From positions 83,140,237 through 83,204,236 of the forward strand of contig JACSVZ010000001.1 in the NCBI GenBank assembly GCA_014706295.1: a stretch of DNA of 64,000 nucleotides, given 5' to 3'. Shown in pieces: positions 23,401 to 35,670 of this stretch. The notes beneath the pieces were generated by a model. That model searched no databases and was not told where the DNA came from. It was given only the letters and a program-made list of their open reading frames with translations. Position 1 is the first letter of the stretch, and the number at the start of each line of letters is the position of its first letter. A program made the position numbers and the translations under genes. Origin of the DNA: Lycocorax pyrrhopterus obiensis. Lineage: Eukaryota; Chordata; Aves; Passeriformes; Paradisaeidae.

Positions 23401-24743
23401 ACATTTTTCAATTTCCTTTATCTAATTTATAATAAGAGTTCCTTAAAATAAAATTACTGGCATTGATTTGCTTGCAACCCACTGTTAACATGATTTGCTT
23501 CATTAGAAATGATTAGCAGAAGTCCAATCGTTGCTCAGTAAGCAATAAAATCTAATTTATCACTTCAATAATACTACTTTGCGGGATGCCGAACAGTGGG
23601 AAATTTTTAAATCGGGAGAAAAAGAACACATTTTCCTCATATAGATAATGACTGAAACTTTTGATGTCATTTCTGTAGAAAAGAAAAACATAAAAATACA
23701 CTTGAATTGGAGAGCAATTGTAAAGAGTAAGTATCCCTGATGTCTTTTGTCTTTGATGATTATTGGTCTTTTAAGATTGCAGATATTGAAGAAAAGTGCT
23801 TGTCTTTTATTTATGGACCAAAATACACAGAGATATTTCATTCTATGACAGCAGATATTCCAAATAATCTGAACATCAAAAGAAATATTCACATTTAAAA
23901 TTAATCTCCTGTGCATCCATGTCTAGTCTAGGAGCATCTCTCTTCTCATTTTTCTGACATGAGTGTCTTGAGGATGCATAAGGTTTATGATTTTTCAGCA
24001 ATGTAATTTCAAAATAGGGAAAATAAAGGAAAGCAAGAAGTTTTTCTGAACAGGTACTCGAAACTATTGCCAGAAACTCAAAAATTCCAAGCTTCTTGCT
24101 TCCTATGGAAAGAGAAACATGACTCCTACCCGAATCAGAAGAGGTCATTGTAAAAAAGGCTTTGCTACTGTGCTAATCAGAATATAATTTTAATTTCATG
24201 AAAAGCATTCAGAAACACTATGTTATCATTCATCTAGGACTTATTTGAAGCGGAGAGTTTTACTGCTATAAGTGTGCTGGTTAAAAAGTGGTACCAGTCT
24301 CTCAGCATGGAATAAAGCACTTATCCTAGTATACTTTGGTTCAATTTATTGATATTTTTATGCAGCCAAGCACTGGAAGAAGCAATATTTAACAGTTGCC
24401 AACACATTACATCTCTATCTCCCGAACCACATACCACCACTCTCTAATAAGTCACTGTAATTGCCATCAAGTTTAAGATGGTAGCTTTTATATAAAAGTT
24501 TTTATTTCTTTGATTTTTTGCCTTCTGTCTGTCCCCGATTTTCAAAGGTGTATTGAGCTGCAGTTCATGTTCTGTGAGAAAGGGGCAGGGTAACATGAGC
24601 ACTTTCAAATCTTCCTTCCCAAATGTATCAGGATCTATAATAAAGCAAAGAGCAAACAAGCTCTGCCATTACAGAGGAACTGAGGGTGCAGGGGTTGCCT
24701 CTGACAAGGCACTCAGGGACAGAAGAGTGAGGGACACATAAAC

Positions 24744-24786
24744 AGGAAGAGGGAAGAAAGGAAAGGAAGGGAAGGAAAGGAAAGAA
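24744..24786. repeat. GGAAA-type purine simple repeat
   Basis: Repeated GGAAG, GGAAAGG and GAAAGG units over about 40 bases. Low-complexity purine tract. Confidence 0.85.
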
Positions 24787-26299
24787 GCCCTGCTCTTCTA
24801 ATATTTCTTCTCCATTTTCTTCCATATCTTCTGCTGTGCTCAAAAGATGTCTTTCTGAACTTGAAGATACATTAAAAAAAAAAAAAAGAACAGCAGAACA
24901 TCTGATAAGAGTGGAATTTGGAACAGGTCAAGCAGCACCAGCTTAGTTTTATTAGAAACTAGACTTTAATACAAACTGTTGGAAATGCTTCTGAGACCTA
25001 GTCTGGGGAAGAGGAGCAGGAAGAAATAATTGGGGTGAAGGCAACCCCTTTGGTGTGAAAACTTTGACCTAAATTAGAGAATCAAAAGCCTGAAGATAAT
25101 AAAAACCTTCACTCCCACTGCCTGCCCTTTGGTTAACGCAGTGCATTGTTACTTGGGATACTGAAGAATTTAGTCCTTAACTGGAAAGCCTTTGTCCTGA
25201 GAGCAAGATTTTAAAATAAGAATAAGTCTGCCCAGGAAATCCAGCCTTCTGCATAGCTTGGGGAATGCGTAGTGATTGTTCTTTGATGTTCAGTCTCTTG
25301 GAAGGCAACTTAGATCACACTTGTCCTTCCTCCTGCCTGTGGCGTTGGCTTCTAAGAGAGTTGGCCTGCTTAAATTTTAGCTTTGAATTAAGAAGTTCAG
25401 TAAAGGAGCATTAAAATTTGTTCCCAATCTGACTTTGAAAGTCAGTGTTCAGCTTCAAAAGGAAATCTAGCTGCCCATGAACGCTGCCAAGCCAAACAGT
25501 TAGGCAGATGCTGAAAGAAGAAAAAAGGCACTTTTGCTTCTTTTTGAGGATATGGAGAAAGGAAAAGAGAAATCAAATAAGAAAGTGAAAAAGGGTATGA
25601 AAATTTGTGATGAAATATGAAAAAAAAAAAGGGGGGGAAAAAGTGAGAGGAAAGAGAACTGCTGTGATAAACACAAAATGAGCTGCAAAACAACCATAAG
25701 AAAAAAAGAAGCTAAGAAGGTACACTCAGGTGTCACCTTTGAGGTACAATGTATCAAATTGCTCTCCATAGCAGTAATTTGGTTCATCTTTGTGGAAGGC
25801 TACAGTAAAGTGAGAGCCAAGTGAAGAGGTTATTACCATTTTCTTTCGTTCCTCAGACAGTTCTTGCCCTGCTCTGCTCTGGCTACTGAAACTTTACATG
25901 ATACTTTGGTAGAAGGCTGGCTATTTACTGCCTCCCAAGAGGTTTGTTAACATTACTTTTCACCCAAAATACTCTGAGTCACGTACTCCTCACCCAGAAA
26001 ACCACCTTCTCTTTGCACCTCGACTGCTCTCCAAGTGTGCCAGAAGCTGGATGTGTTCTCCAAACCATGAGATGGACACCTGACATTTTGTAACAGCTTG
26101 TCCTTTGTGGGGGCCATCCTTCTGCTGACAGCTGGGAGCCCTGCAGAGCATTTCCTACAGCCGGAAAAGTATTAGCCTGTTCAGTGCTTCTGTGTTATTC
26201 CCGAGAGATGGAACTAAGCAGATGGATGATTGGAAGAGTGTGAAGACATTTTGTAGTTGTGTATTTAATGGATGTTTATGCAGTCAGAAGGAATCAATA

Positions 26300-26361
26300 C
26301 AGTAAGCATTTCATCTCAAAATACTCAAATCAGTAAATATTTCATCTCAAATAAAATACCC
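26300..26361. repeat. 31-bp direct tandem repeat, two units
   Basis: CAGTAAGCATTTCATCTCAA with its following bases (26300-26330) is repeated as CAGTAAATATTTCATCTCAA with its following bases (26331-26361). The units match closely in their first 20 bases and then diverge, so this is an older duplication than the one at 15.0 kb. Confidence 0.75.
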
Positions 26362-29300
26362 CAGCTAAAGACTATTCCAGCTGGGACATCACTTCTTGAA
26401 TACTTGAATACTCAGCTATCTCAAGATACTTTAGAGAAATACAAAACTAGTGCAGAGTCAGGATTTTTCTTCCAAATGATCTCTGTGTAGTCTCATTCCT
26501 TCTCATCAACATGAAGTAAGACCTAAAATTAAAATGGTGAAAGACTTGATGACTACTATAGGTACCCAGTGTGGCACCCCCTGAGCCACTTCAAACATGA
26601 AAGAAGCACATTGGTTGGAGATAGCACCCAAAGAACACAGTAATTTCACTTCTTGACCCAAAAAGGTACACAAATGCAGCATCCACTTTGTCAGTAATCT
26701 ATGTGGGTCGGCTTTAACTTGTGCTCCTGCTCTTCTTCCCGTATAGTGCAGGCACATCATGAGCTGTGTAGCATAGTTTTAAATGAATTCTGTCTTGGGG
26801 ACTATTTAGAAATACTCAGAAAAACACTAGAGAGGATTTTCAGACAGAAGCAGGTATTGCCCCTGTTTTGGCTCTGTTGTAATTATCCAAGCCTGACTTT
26901 GCAGAAGTTTCCCCAAAGGACAAGGTGTAGCTAAATCACTGGAACACAAAGAGAATGAAAAATGGTGCCTCTCCTGACAGCGAAAATGAAAGCGAGAAGA
27001 ATCATTCTCAGGAGAACAGGGAATTGAAGAAGGTTTAGGAGCAAGGAGAATTAGTGACAAATACTGCTCCCACACTCTTCCACCACAGACCCTGGGCAGC
27101 ATTTGGAAACAACAGAACCATCAGCATGCAGTGTGAGGTGACAGGTGACCACCCTGTGAGCCAATGGTCAAATCATTTTCTACCATAACGTGCCAAGGAA
27201 AAATAAATATGCAATGGAAAATAACTATAGAACATCACCTACCCACACACAAAATATATCATCATAATTTTTTACTTTTAAAATTTTTGTGAAAAAAAAA
27301 ATTTATTTTAAATATTTGTCTTGTCTCAAAAAAACCTATTTTTTTCATTTGGAGCTAAATTAAAATATACATTTCACCCCATTTTATGGTATTTCTTGGC
27401 AGTAGGCAAGCTAAAACATTTCAAGATGAACATTTTGTAACTTCTGCTTTGTAATACGTAAATGTGAAATCTGTAAGTAATTAAATATAGGAATTTCTCT
27501 ATTAAAAATTGTGACAGTGATAGGTATGGAAAAATTGTAGTCAGAGCTTTTTCCTTAACAAAATAGAGTATTAAAACATGATTGTGTTTTGCAATACAAA
27601 ATGACTGAAATGTAATTATCTTCTATGAACCTTTCAAATCTCTCTTTTCATACTTCATCCCAGTACTTTTCCATTTGTTATTTTTTATAGTACCATATTA
27701 ATGGAGCTCCAATTATTTTTAATCATCTTCATCATCTGAATAATTTACCTAAAATCTTTCAGTCTCATTTTCCTGTTCAGACTATTTATAAAGGGAATGC
27801 AAATGTCCTGGGAATTGAAGAAATACGCTATGTGCTAAGAGCTAAGCACAAATGTCTTCTAACTCTGTGTACAAACACAAAAATTGCAGATATTTGAGGA
27901 AATACATTCTTCAAGCAATTCATTCACAGGGACCTTCTACCTTCCAGATGATACAAAAAGTGAAAATAAAACGGACTTTATGCCTTTTTGCTCATTTTCA
28001 CTCCTGCACACATTACCTCGAGAACTGAATACCTGGTTTCTGTTTCCTGTTGCATAGAGGCAGGGAGCTGACTTGGCACAGGGAGCTCACAGGACATGGA
28101 GGTGGCACATCCTCCACATCTCCTCCTGTCCCGCTGACATGGAAATCTCTCAGCAGTGCAAGTGTCCTGTAATATTTCCCATGGGAAGATATTGATAGAG
28201 TCAGAAACGGAGCGGCAGAATTTTCACGTTGCCAGGAGATGTGCTCTGCACTGTGGCTCCATATTTTCTTTCTTTTGCCTGCAAGCACTATCATCATCAA
28301 GAAATGAATGTTGTTTTTTAAGTGCAAATAAAACACATTGACTGCCAGCCTGCAAGTCTGGAGTAGAGAAGTAAAAGGAGTTTTTGGCTTCACCTTGCCC
28401 AGAAAGAGGAGACGGATCTCAAATATGGTGATGTTTGAAACATCACCTTGACAAGCGTTCACCGGGAAATCAAAATTTCAGCTGGACTGTGTAATTCTGC
28501 AGGCAGACCTGATGGGAAAGCACATGCAGCTGTGGGCATAGAAATTGCCCAGGACTGCAGAGAGCTGTGAAATCACTATAGAAAAGGACTGACTCACACT
28601 ACCAAACACTGGAGATGAAAAATGTTATTTGCCACAACCCACAGAGCCTAATACCTTCACTTCTAACTGGGTGCAAACATTTTCTGCACAAGAGAGAGGT
28701 GAAAAGCTTGAGCCTTGCAGTAGATTCAAGGAAGAAAACATCCAACCCCCCCTCGAAATGACAAATAATGGCCACAGTAGCCCACAGAGGCATTATTTTA
28801 TGTACCAAGTGAGGAACTTTCTGTCAAAGCTGGCACAAAATGCAAGGGGCTGAGCAAGGCGGGAAAGGCATGATAGCATCAAACACTCTTGTAGTTTCTA
28901 CCACAGGAAAGCAAAGCTCATTTCTTTAAATAATATTACCAGGCCAGATCATTCTCAACCTTTATTTTAAAATCCAGCAAACCTCTGGAACCAAGGGAGC
29001 ACATGGCAAGAAGACAGAAAAAAAAGCAGGAGTGAAAATACGCAATAATTATCCCTTTTGTGAGTTAAAAACCACATTAAATTAAATTAAATTTAGAAAA
29101 AAAAAAAAAAGAGAAATGTCATAGAGCTTGTCAAGGTTCCCCTGACCAAGAGACAGTGACACATAAAGCCTCTTTATTATAAACAAGCCCCAGACCTACT
29201 CAAACTACTGTATTCGGAAGCTTCAACCTGTCTTGTCTTTGACATCAATTTACAGTGATTTATTATTGATAACCCAAGTGAAGAACTCTTCTCTTCTTTT

Positions 29301-32300
29301 CCTAGCATAGCTTCTGCCTTTGCCTTGATTACAATTCTGGGGGCAAACACTAGCACAGACAGGAAACTGTAATGATAAATAATCACAAATTTCCAACTGA
29401 AGATTAAAAAAGCCCCGTCAGTTTAGTTGCAGAAGAAGTTATTAGATGAAGATAAAACCATAACCCTCCAAGACAGATATTCTGAAATTTGTCTGTTCAC
29501 AGACCTGGTGAATGCAATGAGAATCGGCTTAGAAAATTTAATTTGAAGCCCAGTGTTTTCAGAGCCTTTGAGGACTAGAAAACTAACTTTCACTTAAGAA
29601 AGCTTCATTATAACTATGCTGTTGTAACATGAAAATAATTGTACATTTTTTATCATACTGGGTTTACACGCTGGAGCAACCTGTCAGGATTAGTTCTGAT
29701 TCAGGAATAAATGCATCATGCATGATGTTTAAAAAAAAAAAAAAAAGACTTTACACCTATTCAGCAGAGGTGGTCATCAATTTTCAGTGCTCGCTCTTCA
29801 TTACAAGAGTTCTGCTGTTGTTCTAACATACATTTTATTTATAAATAACCCACTGGAATTTCACATGTGCCACCACATTACATCTTATTAGAGTCAAACA
29901 ACAAACAATGCTGAATGCCAGTCCCTGGAAGGGAAAAAGGCAGAAAATGGGAAATGACAGAAGAGATATTTCTGCCCATCCCTCTTTTTGCTCCCCTTCT
30001 CAGGAGAGTTCAAGGCACTGTGCTCATTAAACCTCTCTCTTACAGTAAGAAATATTAATGTTACAAATACTTCACATTATTAATAAGTACAGAATAGATA
30101 AATCTTTTATGAATGCCCCATTGTGAGGAACTTTTTTGTGTTGTTCAGACTCCTGGTCAGGTTTCAAAATATATTTTCTCTCCTTTGACAAGGTCTGTTT
30201 GACAATGGTGGAAAGTTGTCCTTCAAGCTAATAAATCACACAACTGCAAGCACAGGGAAGGAGCATGTGTTCTCTGTTAGATATTCCTAATCAGCATGCC
30301 ACTTCAAATAAGTCACTTTATGCAGCACAAAAATGAACTTGAATTATTACTTTGACTCGTATTTTATGTTGTTAGCCTGCAGAATTTCAACTAGAATTGA
30401 GAGTTCGGGAAATCACTATATTCAATCCATCAATTTCTTACAACCCTGAGAATTATTGCAATTTAAGCAGTATCAGAGCAGGAAGGGGGCATTTGAGGTA
30501 TCCTTTTCAGGAAGTTAGGTCCATGTTATTTATAATAGGCAGGGGGATATACTTGTAATTAATTTTCCTCTCAAAGTATTCACTTCTGACTGAAGCCTTT
30601 AAGCATCTGAAAAGCCTTATACAGCTGCCACTGAATAAATAGAATGGCTATAGAATTAATAGGGGAAATGTTCTGTCCCATTTCTGTCCACAGGGCTGAA
30701 TGTGTGACTCCCAATCCTTCCTGTTTTGAGTGTCAAATCTGCACTTGGTTTAAGATACCATTTTGTAGGGGTTGGAAGGCAATGGCTGAATCTTTTCTTC
30801 CTTGATATGACTGTTTCCAATTCTACAGTATTTTACAATAAGCAATCCCAGTAAACTCCTATCGCCTCAGATGGAATTTGGTGTGAGTTTTGCATGAGTT
30901 CTTTTATGTCTTCCAGTACTTTCCACGGGACTTCAAGCATTATCAACAGAGCAGTTATGCTCCTCATCCAAAATTCTGTGCTTGACAAAGACTGTGGCCA
31001 ACTGTGGTAAGAAACCCTGCAGGCAGCCAGCAGTGGAGAATATGCACCAGGGACTCTGACCTCTGAAAAATTAGAAATCGAGACATGCCTCATTAGTATC
31101 CCATGCTTATTCCAACTTTGTCTCTTCCCTGCATAAACCCTGCAATGAGTAAGCCTGCCCTTCTCATGGCTTCCTTTAAAAAGCATGATCTTCTGGTTGT
31201 CTATTATAATAATTTTGAGTAACATTATAATTCTGAAAAAGGATGAGGTTTTATTTTTTAAAAACCACCTTACTCTTCTCCAACTTTTAGCTTCAGCAAT
31301 ATTATATAATAATGAGTTCTACAGATGAGTTGCAAGTTGTGGGCGAAAGTAGAACTGTTTTTCAGTTTTTCATCAATTTTTTTAATAACATCATGCCAGG
31401 ACTGGTTTCAACCATCTATACCAAAGGCGTATTTCTGAGTGTACAAAACATAGTGTTTGGTTTCCTCTCCTTGTATTGTTAGAGACATAATCATTTCTTT
31501 TTCTTAAGACAGAAATAAACCCAAAACTTCCTGCAACAGGAAATGAAGTTAAAAAAAATCATTCACCTCAGCTACTAGGAATTTCTAGTTCCAAACCAAA
31601 GGTGCTCCTTTTCTGGGAATATGAAGCAATTAGCAAAATAATAGCAAAAGAAGAACAATGAAGGATGATTGCGTGTGTCTTCTGACAGAAAGTGATTCCC
31701 CATCCACAAGAGTTTGCTAGAGCACTCAGGTCTAGCCAGACTCATCTCTTTGTTTTATTAACAAAGACAGGCAAATGAAGAGGAAAATGTTTCTTTGTTA
31801 AAGATAGACTACCACTATAAATTGTCAGTATTTCTACAGTATTTGTCTTCCAAATGGTGTCTAAAAATATCCTTTTGCGTCTTTTTTTGTGTATATATAT
31901 TGTTCTGTGGTGTTGTAACTCAGACAAAGGGTTTTGTCAAAGAAAAATTTCGTTAATCTTGAAGTTTCAATCTATTTTTTTATTTCCCAAGAAAAAAGAA
32001 ACTTTGCTTTTATCTTTTAACTGCTTTCTTGCAGCCATTAAAAAAATATTAGAAATTAATTTGCTTTTCCGTTGCCTCAGGAACTAGATAAGTACCTTTA
32101 AAGTTTCAGTTCTGCCTACACTCAAAAAGCGTGTGTAAGTCTGGGAAGATACGGGCAGGCAAGATATTACAGTCCACTGACCATTATTCTGAAAGTCTGT
32201 AAGAAATGGTGGGAAAATAGAAAGTGGTCATTTTGACATTAATTGACATCAATTGGAGAACACATAGATCAAAAGGAAATACTTGAAAAGCAGTCCTAAG

Positions 32301-32797
32301 AACAGCCAGAGTGGTTTCTTCTTCTGCAAAGCAAAGCCAATCTAATTTGTTCCAATTATTCAAAGCTATACAAGAGGTGGGCAAATCTTCTGGATTTGTG
32401 AAATTCTGAGACTACTTTCTAGGTTCATACAAAGCAATTAAGCCCCACGAATGGATTTGTTAAAATGTAAAGAAGCTGAAGCAATTGTTTTTGTAGACTA
32501 AGGCCAAATGGCAATGTGGCTAAGAGGTTGCAATCTTCAGCCACTGAACTCTTGCAGATTCTGGTTGTGTTTCATCTACAAGGCATCTGCTTAAGGCACC
32601 ACAGTCCATTAAGCTATCCTTGCATTCCTTCTCTTACGGCAAAGGAAGAGCCTTTATTTTCTGCCCAGTCAAAACTACTCTGCCCCATTCCACAAATTTT
32701 GTGAAGGTACCAGGCTATTAAGAAATTAAATGCTGCATGTCACTATGTATAAATTATGTTGACAATTACTGAGCTAATACCACAGTTCTTGGAGCAG

Positions 32798-32920
32798 AAA
32801 TCTTGTGAGGAGCGACTGAAGGAGCTGAGGGTGTTTAGCCTGGAGAGAAGGCTCATGAGTGACCTTATCAATCTCTAAAACTGCCTGACATGAGATTGTA
32901 GCAAGGTGAGGGTTCATCTC
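32798..32920 (+). mobile_element. CR1 LINE fragment, internal-3' part
   Basis: TCTTGTGAGGAGCGACTGAA, GGAGCTGAGGGTGTTTAGCC, TGGAGAGAAGG, GTGACCTTATCAATCTCTA and CTGCCTGACATGAGATTGTA occur in the exact order of the CR1 segment just upstream of its 3' UTR. It is a close match but short. It stops before the usual tail, so the copy is truncated at both sides. Confidence 0.9.
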
Positions 32921-35100
32921 TCATGAGTATCGTTAATAGTCCTTCTTTTGGTCTTTGGGAACACAGTGAAAGTGAAAAGAAAGTTAAAGAACAAAATATC
33001 ACTGCAAACTTCTTTGAGATTTACACATGATCTTTTCCACCTGGGTGGAAAAAATGTTATCAGATCCATTTATCTAACCAGTCTCAGTTCCTAATTCAGC
33101 AAGACATGTAAAACCACTGACTCACTCAGCAGTCTAGTTCAGAAGAGCATGTGAGGGCCCTGTGGCTCAATCCCTGCTCAAAACAGGGCCAGATTTATCA
33201 GGGTCTTGCCTAGTCAAGCACCAAAAGAAGGACTATAAATGATAACCATTTCATAGCTTTAACACATCTTTCAAACCACAACTCCTTTCAAAGTGTATTG
33301 TCCTTGTATTTCATTTCTAAATTCACTTATTGTCCTTTTTCCTTACATTCTGAAAAAAATTCAGAATCAGAAATACCTGACAGTGCTATCATTAACGTAA
33401 TTTACAATTATCTTCCTTTCCCCACAACCACTCAAATAATATGCGAGGAAAAATGAGAGCAGTTTAGGATATTGTAAGCATTATTATAATGAAAAATTCA
33501 CCTAGAGCTAAATCTATTAAGGAGACTCAAATGACCGTGTCCTAGCTAAGAGTCTTTATGTGTAACAAAGTCCAAATCTGATTATCTTAGACTCCAATCA
33601 CTCAGTTGCTAGGTCATGCTACAGCACCAATGCAACAGGAATGAACCTTCCTGCAGATCTGCTCCAGCCCAGGATTTCCAAGGTCTGAGGGTGTCAGAGA
33701 GACAACCCTGCAGAGCCACAAACAAGGCAGTAACCATACTCCCCACTTCCCCACCGCTGTGGATACTGCAGACTCTTTCAGGGACTAACAGCCAACCAAA
33801 CCCACAGCAGACAGCAAGAAGTGTTTTTCTTTTCCAAAACAACCCGTGATTAAGACGGTCTCCTCAGAAGCTAAAGGTCTGTCTCTTTTCTCCCCTGAGG
33901 CAATTAGTCTAATCACCCAGTTCAGTGTAAAGTAGGGGAAAACTCTCTTTTGCTAGCATATAAAAACTGTTCTGCTTTTATGGTGTAATTAAATATTACT
34001 GAGACACAAGGCAAGTGAGAAAGTGAGTACATCTCTTTAGTAAAGTGTTTAGAGCGATTCTTTAACCAAGGCAATACAAATACTCTATTCTCTCTTCAAC
34101 TAAAACATAAATCCTGCTTCTCCCTTGTTATTGCTTGAGAGCATATTTGGGCTGCATGTCACTTTAGGTTGTTCTTTCATGATGGTCCCAGTCCCTACCT
34201 TGATTCATCCCAGTTGTAGAAGGATTAATGCATTTTTTTGGTCACACCTGAGGTTGCAAAATGCTCATCAACAGACATGGATTGCCATAATTTCCACCTG
34301 TTTCTTCCATTGCCTTCTCATCTGCACATTATTGACTTTGACCAGATGCCCTGACTGCGTGGAACCACCGAGCACACATTCATGATGTGAAACAAACTTT
34401 CATGGCCTGGCACTTTATTGATAAAAGCAAGTTTACTAGGCATTTTAAATAGGCAGCATTTGCCAACTATTTTGGTATTTTGTTGTGAACATCAGCTGCA
34501 ATTCTTGCTAAATCTAATTCAGATTTGAAATGAGCCAAATGAAATATATGTGATTTAGCTAAAACAATGAAAACCTACTTGAGCAATAAGCTTGGAACTA
34601 AGAAACAATCTATTACAGACAGACTGTTTTCATTGTAAATTTGTGTAAGTGTATAATTGGCATATTTTCCAAGCACATTTTCCTATTTCTCTAAACCAGA
34701 CATAACGCTAGGTTTGTACTACCTAATTTAGGTGTCTAAATTAACAACAATTTTTCGTATTTGTGTTCAGGAGGATTATTCATTACTTAGAGCTAGTTTC
34801 CAGACCAACTGACCCTCAATCCTAATGAGGGAATGGATGGGTATGATTGCAATGTAGGTATTAGGCAGACTGCCCATTTAAAGTCTCTAACTCATCTCTT
34901 GAAACAGCTGCTCCCAGGTCATCGTGCATCAGTAGAATCAACTTCCTTCTTTATTTTTTTTTGCCAGAACTTTATTAAATGGACTCCTCTTTTTCATCTA
35001 ACTTTGTCAAGCATACCTCATCATATGAGTTAATAGTCTTAATGTGACACTTCGAAAATTAAAGCTACAGGTTATGTCTTCATCCTGAAAAGCCTATATA
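32921..35100. other. Non-coding stretch
   Basis: No gene recognised. At 33609-33849 both strands carry overlapping 77-codon open frames, which reflects a stop-poor stretch and not a gene. AT-rich single-copy sequence at 34440-34660 looks element-like but cannot be judged alone. Confidence 0.4.
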
Positions 35101-35670
35101 TGTTTACTGGTTTTGGCTGAGGTAGAGTTTCTTCATAGGTTATGTAGTGACACATTTTGGATTTGTGATGAAAACGGTGTTGATAACAGGGGGATGTTTT
35201 ATTGTTACTGAGCACATGCTCCTCACCCCACCGCACCAGTGAGGGGGCTGGGGTTGCACGAGGAGTTGGGAAGGGACACAGCCAGGACAGCTGGCCCCAG
35301 CTGGTCTAAGGGGTGTCCCATACCACATGACATCATGCTTAGGAATAAAAGCCATGGGGAAGAAGGAGTAAGGGGGGCTGTTCAGAGTTATGCAATCTGT
35401 CTTTCCAAGGTACCATTATGTGTGATGTAGCCCTCTTTCCTGGAAGTTACTGAACACCTGCCTGATGATGGGAAGTAGTGACAGAATCCTTTATTTTGCT
35501 TTGCTTGGGTGCACAGCTTTTGTTCTATCTCAGCCCATAAGTCTTTATGTTAACCCATGAGTTTTCATGCTTTCACCCTCCCAATTCTTTCCCTCACCCC
35601 ACCAGGGTGGTGGTGGTGTGAGCAGCAAGCTGTGTGGTGCTTCAGCACCTACTGGGATTACACCACAGCA
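35101..35670 (+). mobile_element. Complete solo LTR of an avian endogenous retrovirus with target-site duplication
   Basis: Begins TGTTTACTGGTTTTGGCTGA with GTAGAGTTTCTTCAT and ends with CTACTGGGATTACACCACAGCA. Between lie phrases I recognise from a widespread bird LTR: GATGAAAACGGTGTTGATAA, GACAGCTGGCCCCAGCTGG, CATACCACATGACATCATGC, and TTTATTTTGCTTTGCTTGG. It is about 570 bp, with TG at one end and CA at the other. Flanks are ATATA (35096-35100) and ATATG (35671-35675), a 5-bp target-site duplication with one mismatch. No retroviral gene is attached, so this is a recombination-derived solo LTR. Open frames inside, including those of 74 and 65 codons at 35557-35781, are incidental. Confidence 0.9.
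35344..35349 (+). promoter_or_regulatory. AATAAA in the LTR
   Basis: AATAAAAG lies about 245 bp into the 570-bp LTR, just after the conserved CATGACATCATGC stretch. From its position it could serve as a TATA-like core promoter or as the polyadenylation signal; sequence alone does not decide. Confidence 0.5.

Larger units (their letters stand above)
20451..32797. other. Long non-coding stretch, 12 kb without a recognised gene or element
   Basis: AT-rich sequence with only short open frames; the longest are 149 codons (minus, 28013-28462) and 130 codons (minus, 30833-31225), both without motifs. It holds small simple repeats and tandem duplications listed separately, several poly-A runs (about 24873, 25619, 29098, 29731), and AT-rich blocks such as 23380-23570 that look like single-copy conserved sequence. 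No LTR or CR1 was seen. The low transposon content is itself noticeable. Confidence 0.4.

Noticed and set aside
28013..28462. 149-codon minus-strand open frame
   Set aside because: No motif, no signal peptide and no clear splice context; the composition looks like translated non-coding DNA.
30833..31225. 130-codon minus-strand open frame
   Set aside because: No recognisable domain, and overall composition as expected by chance in a stop-poor stretch.
33609..33849. Mirror 77-codon frames on both strands
   Set aside because: A local stop-poor stretch opens both strands. No protein features.
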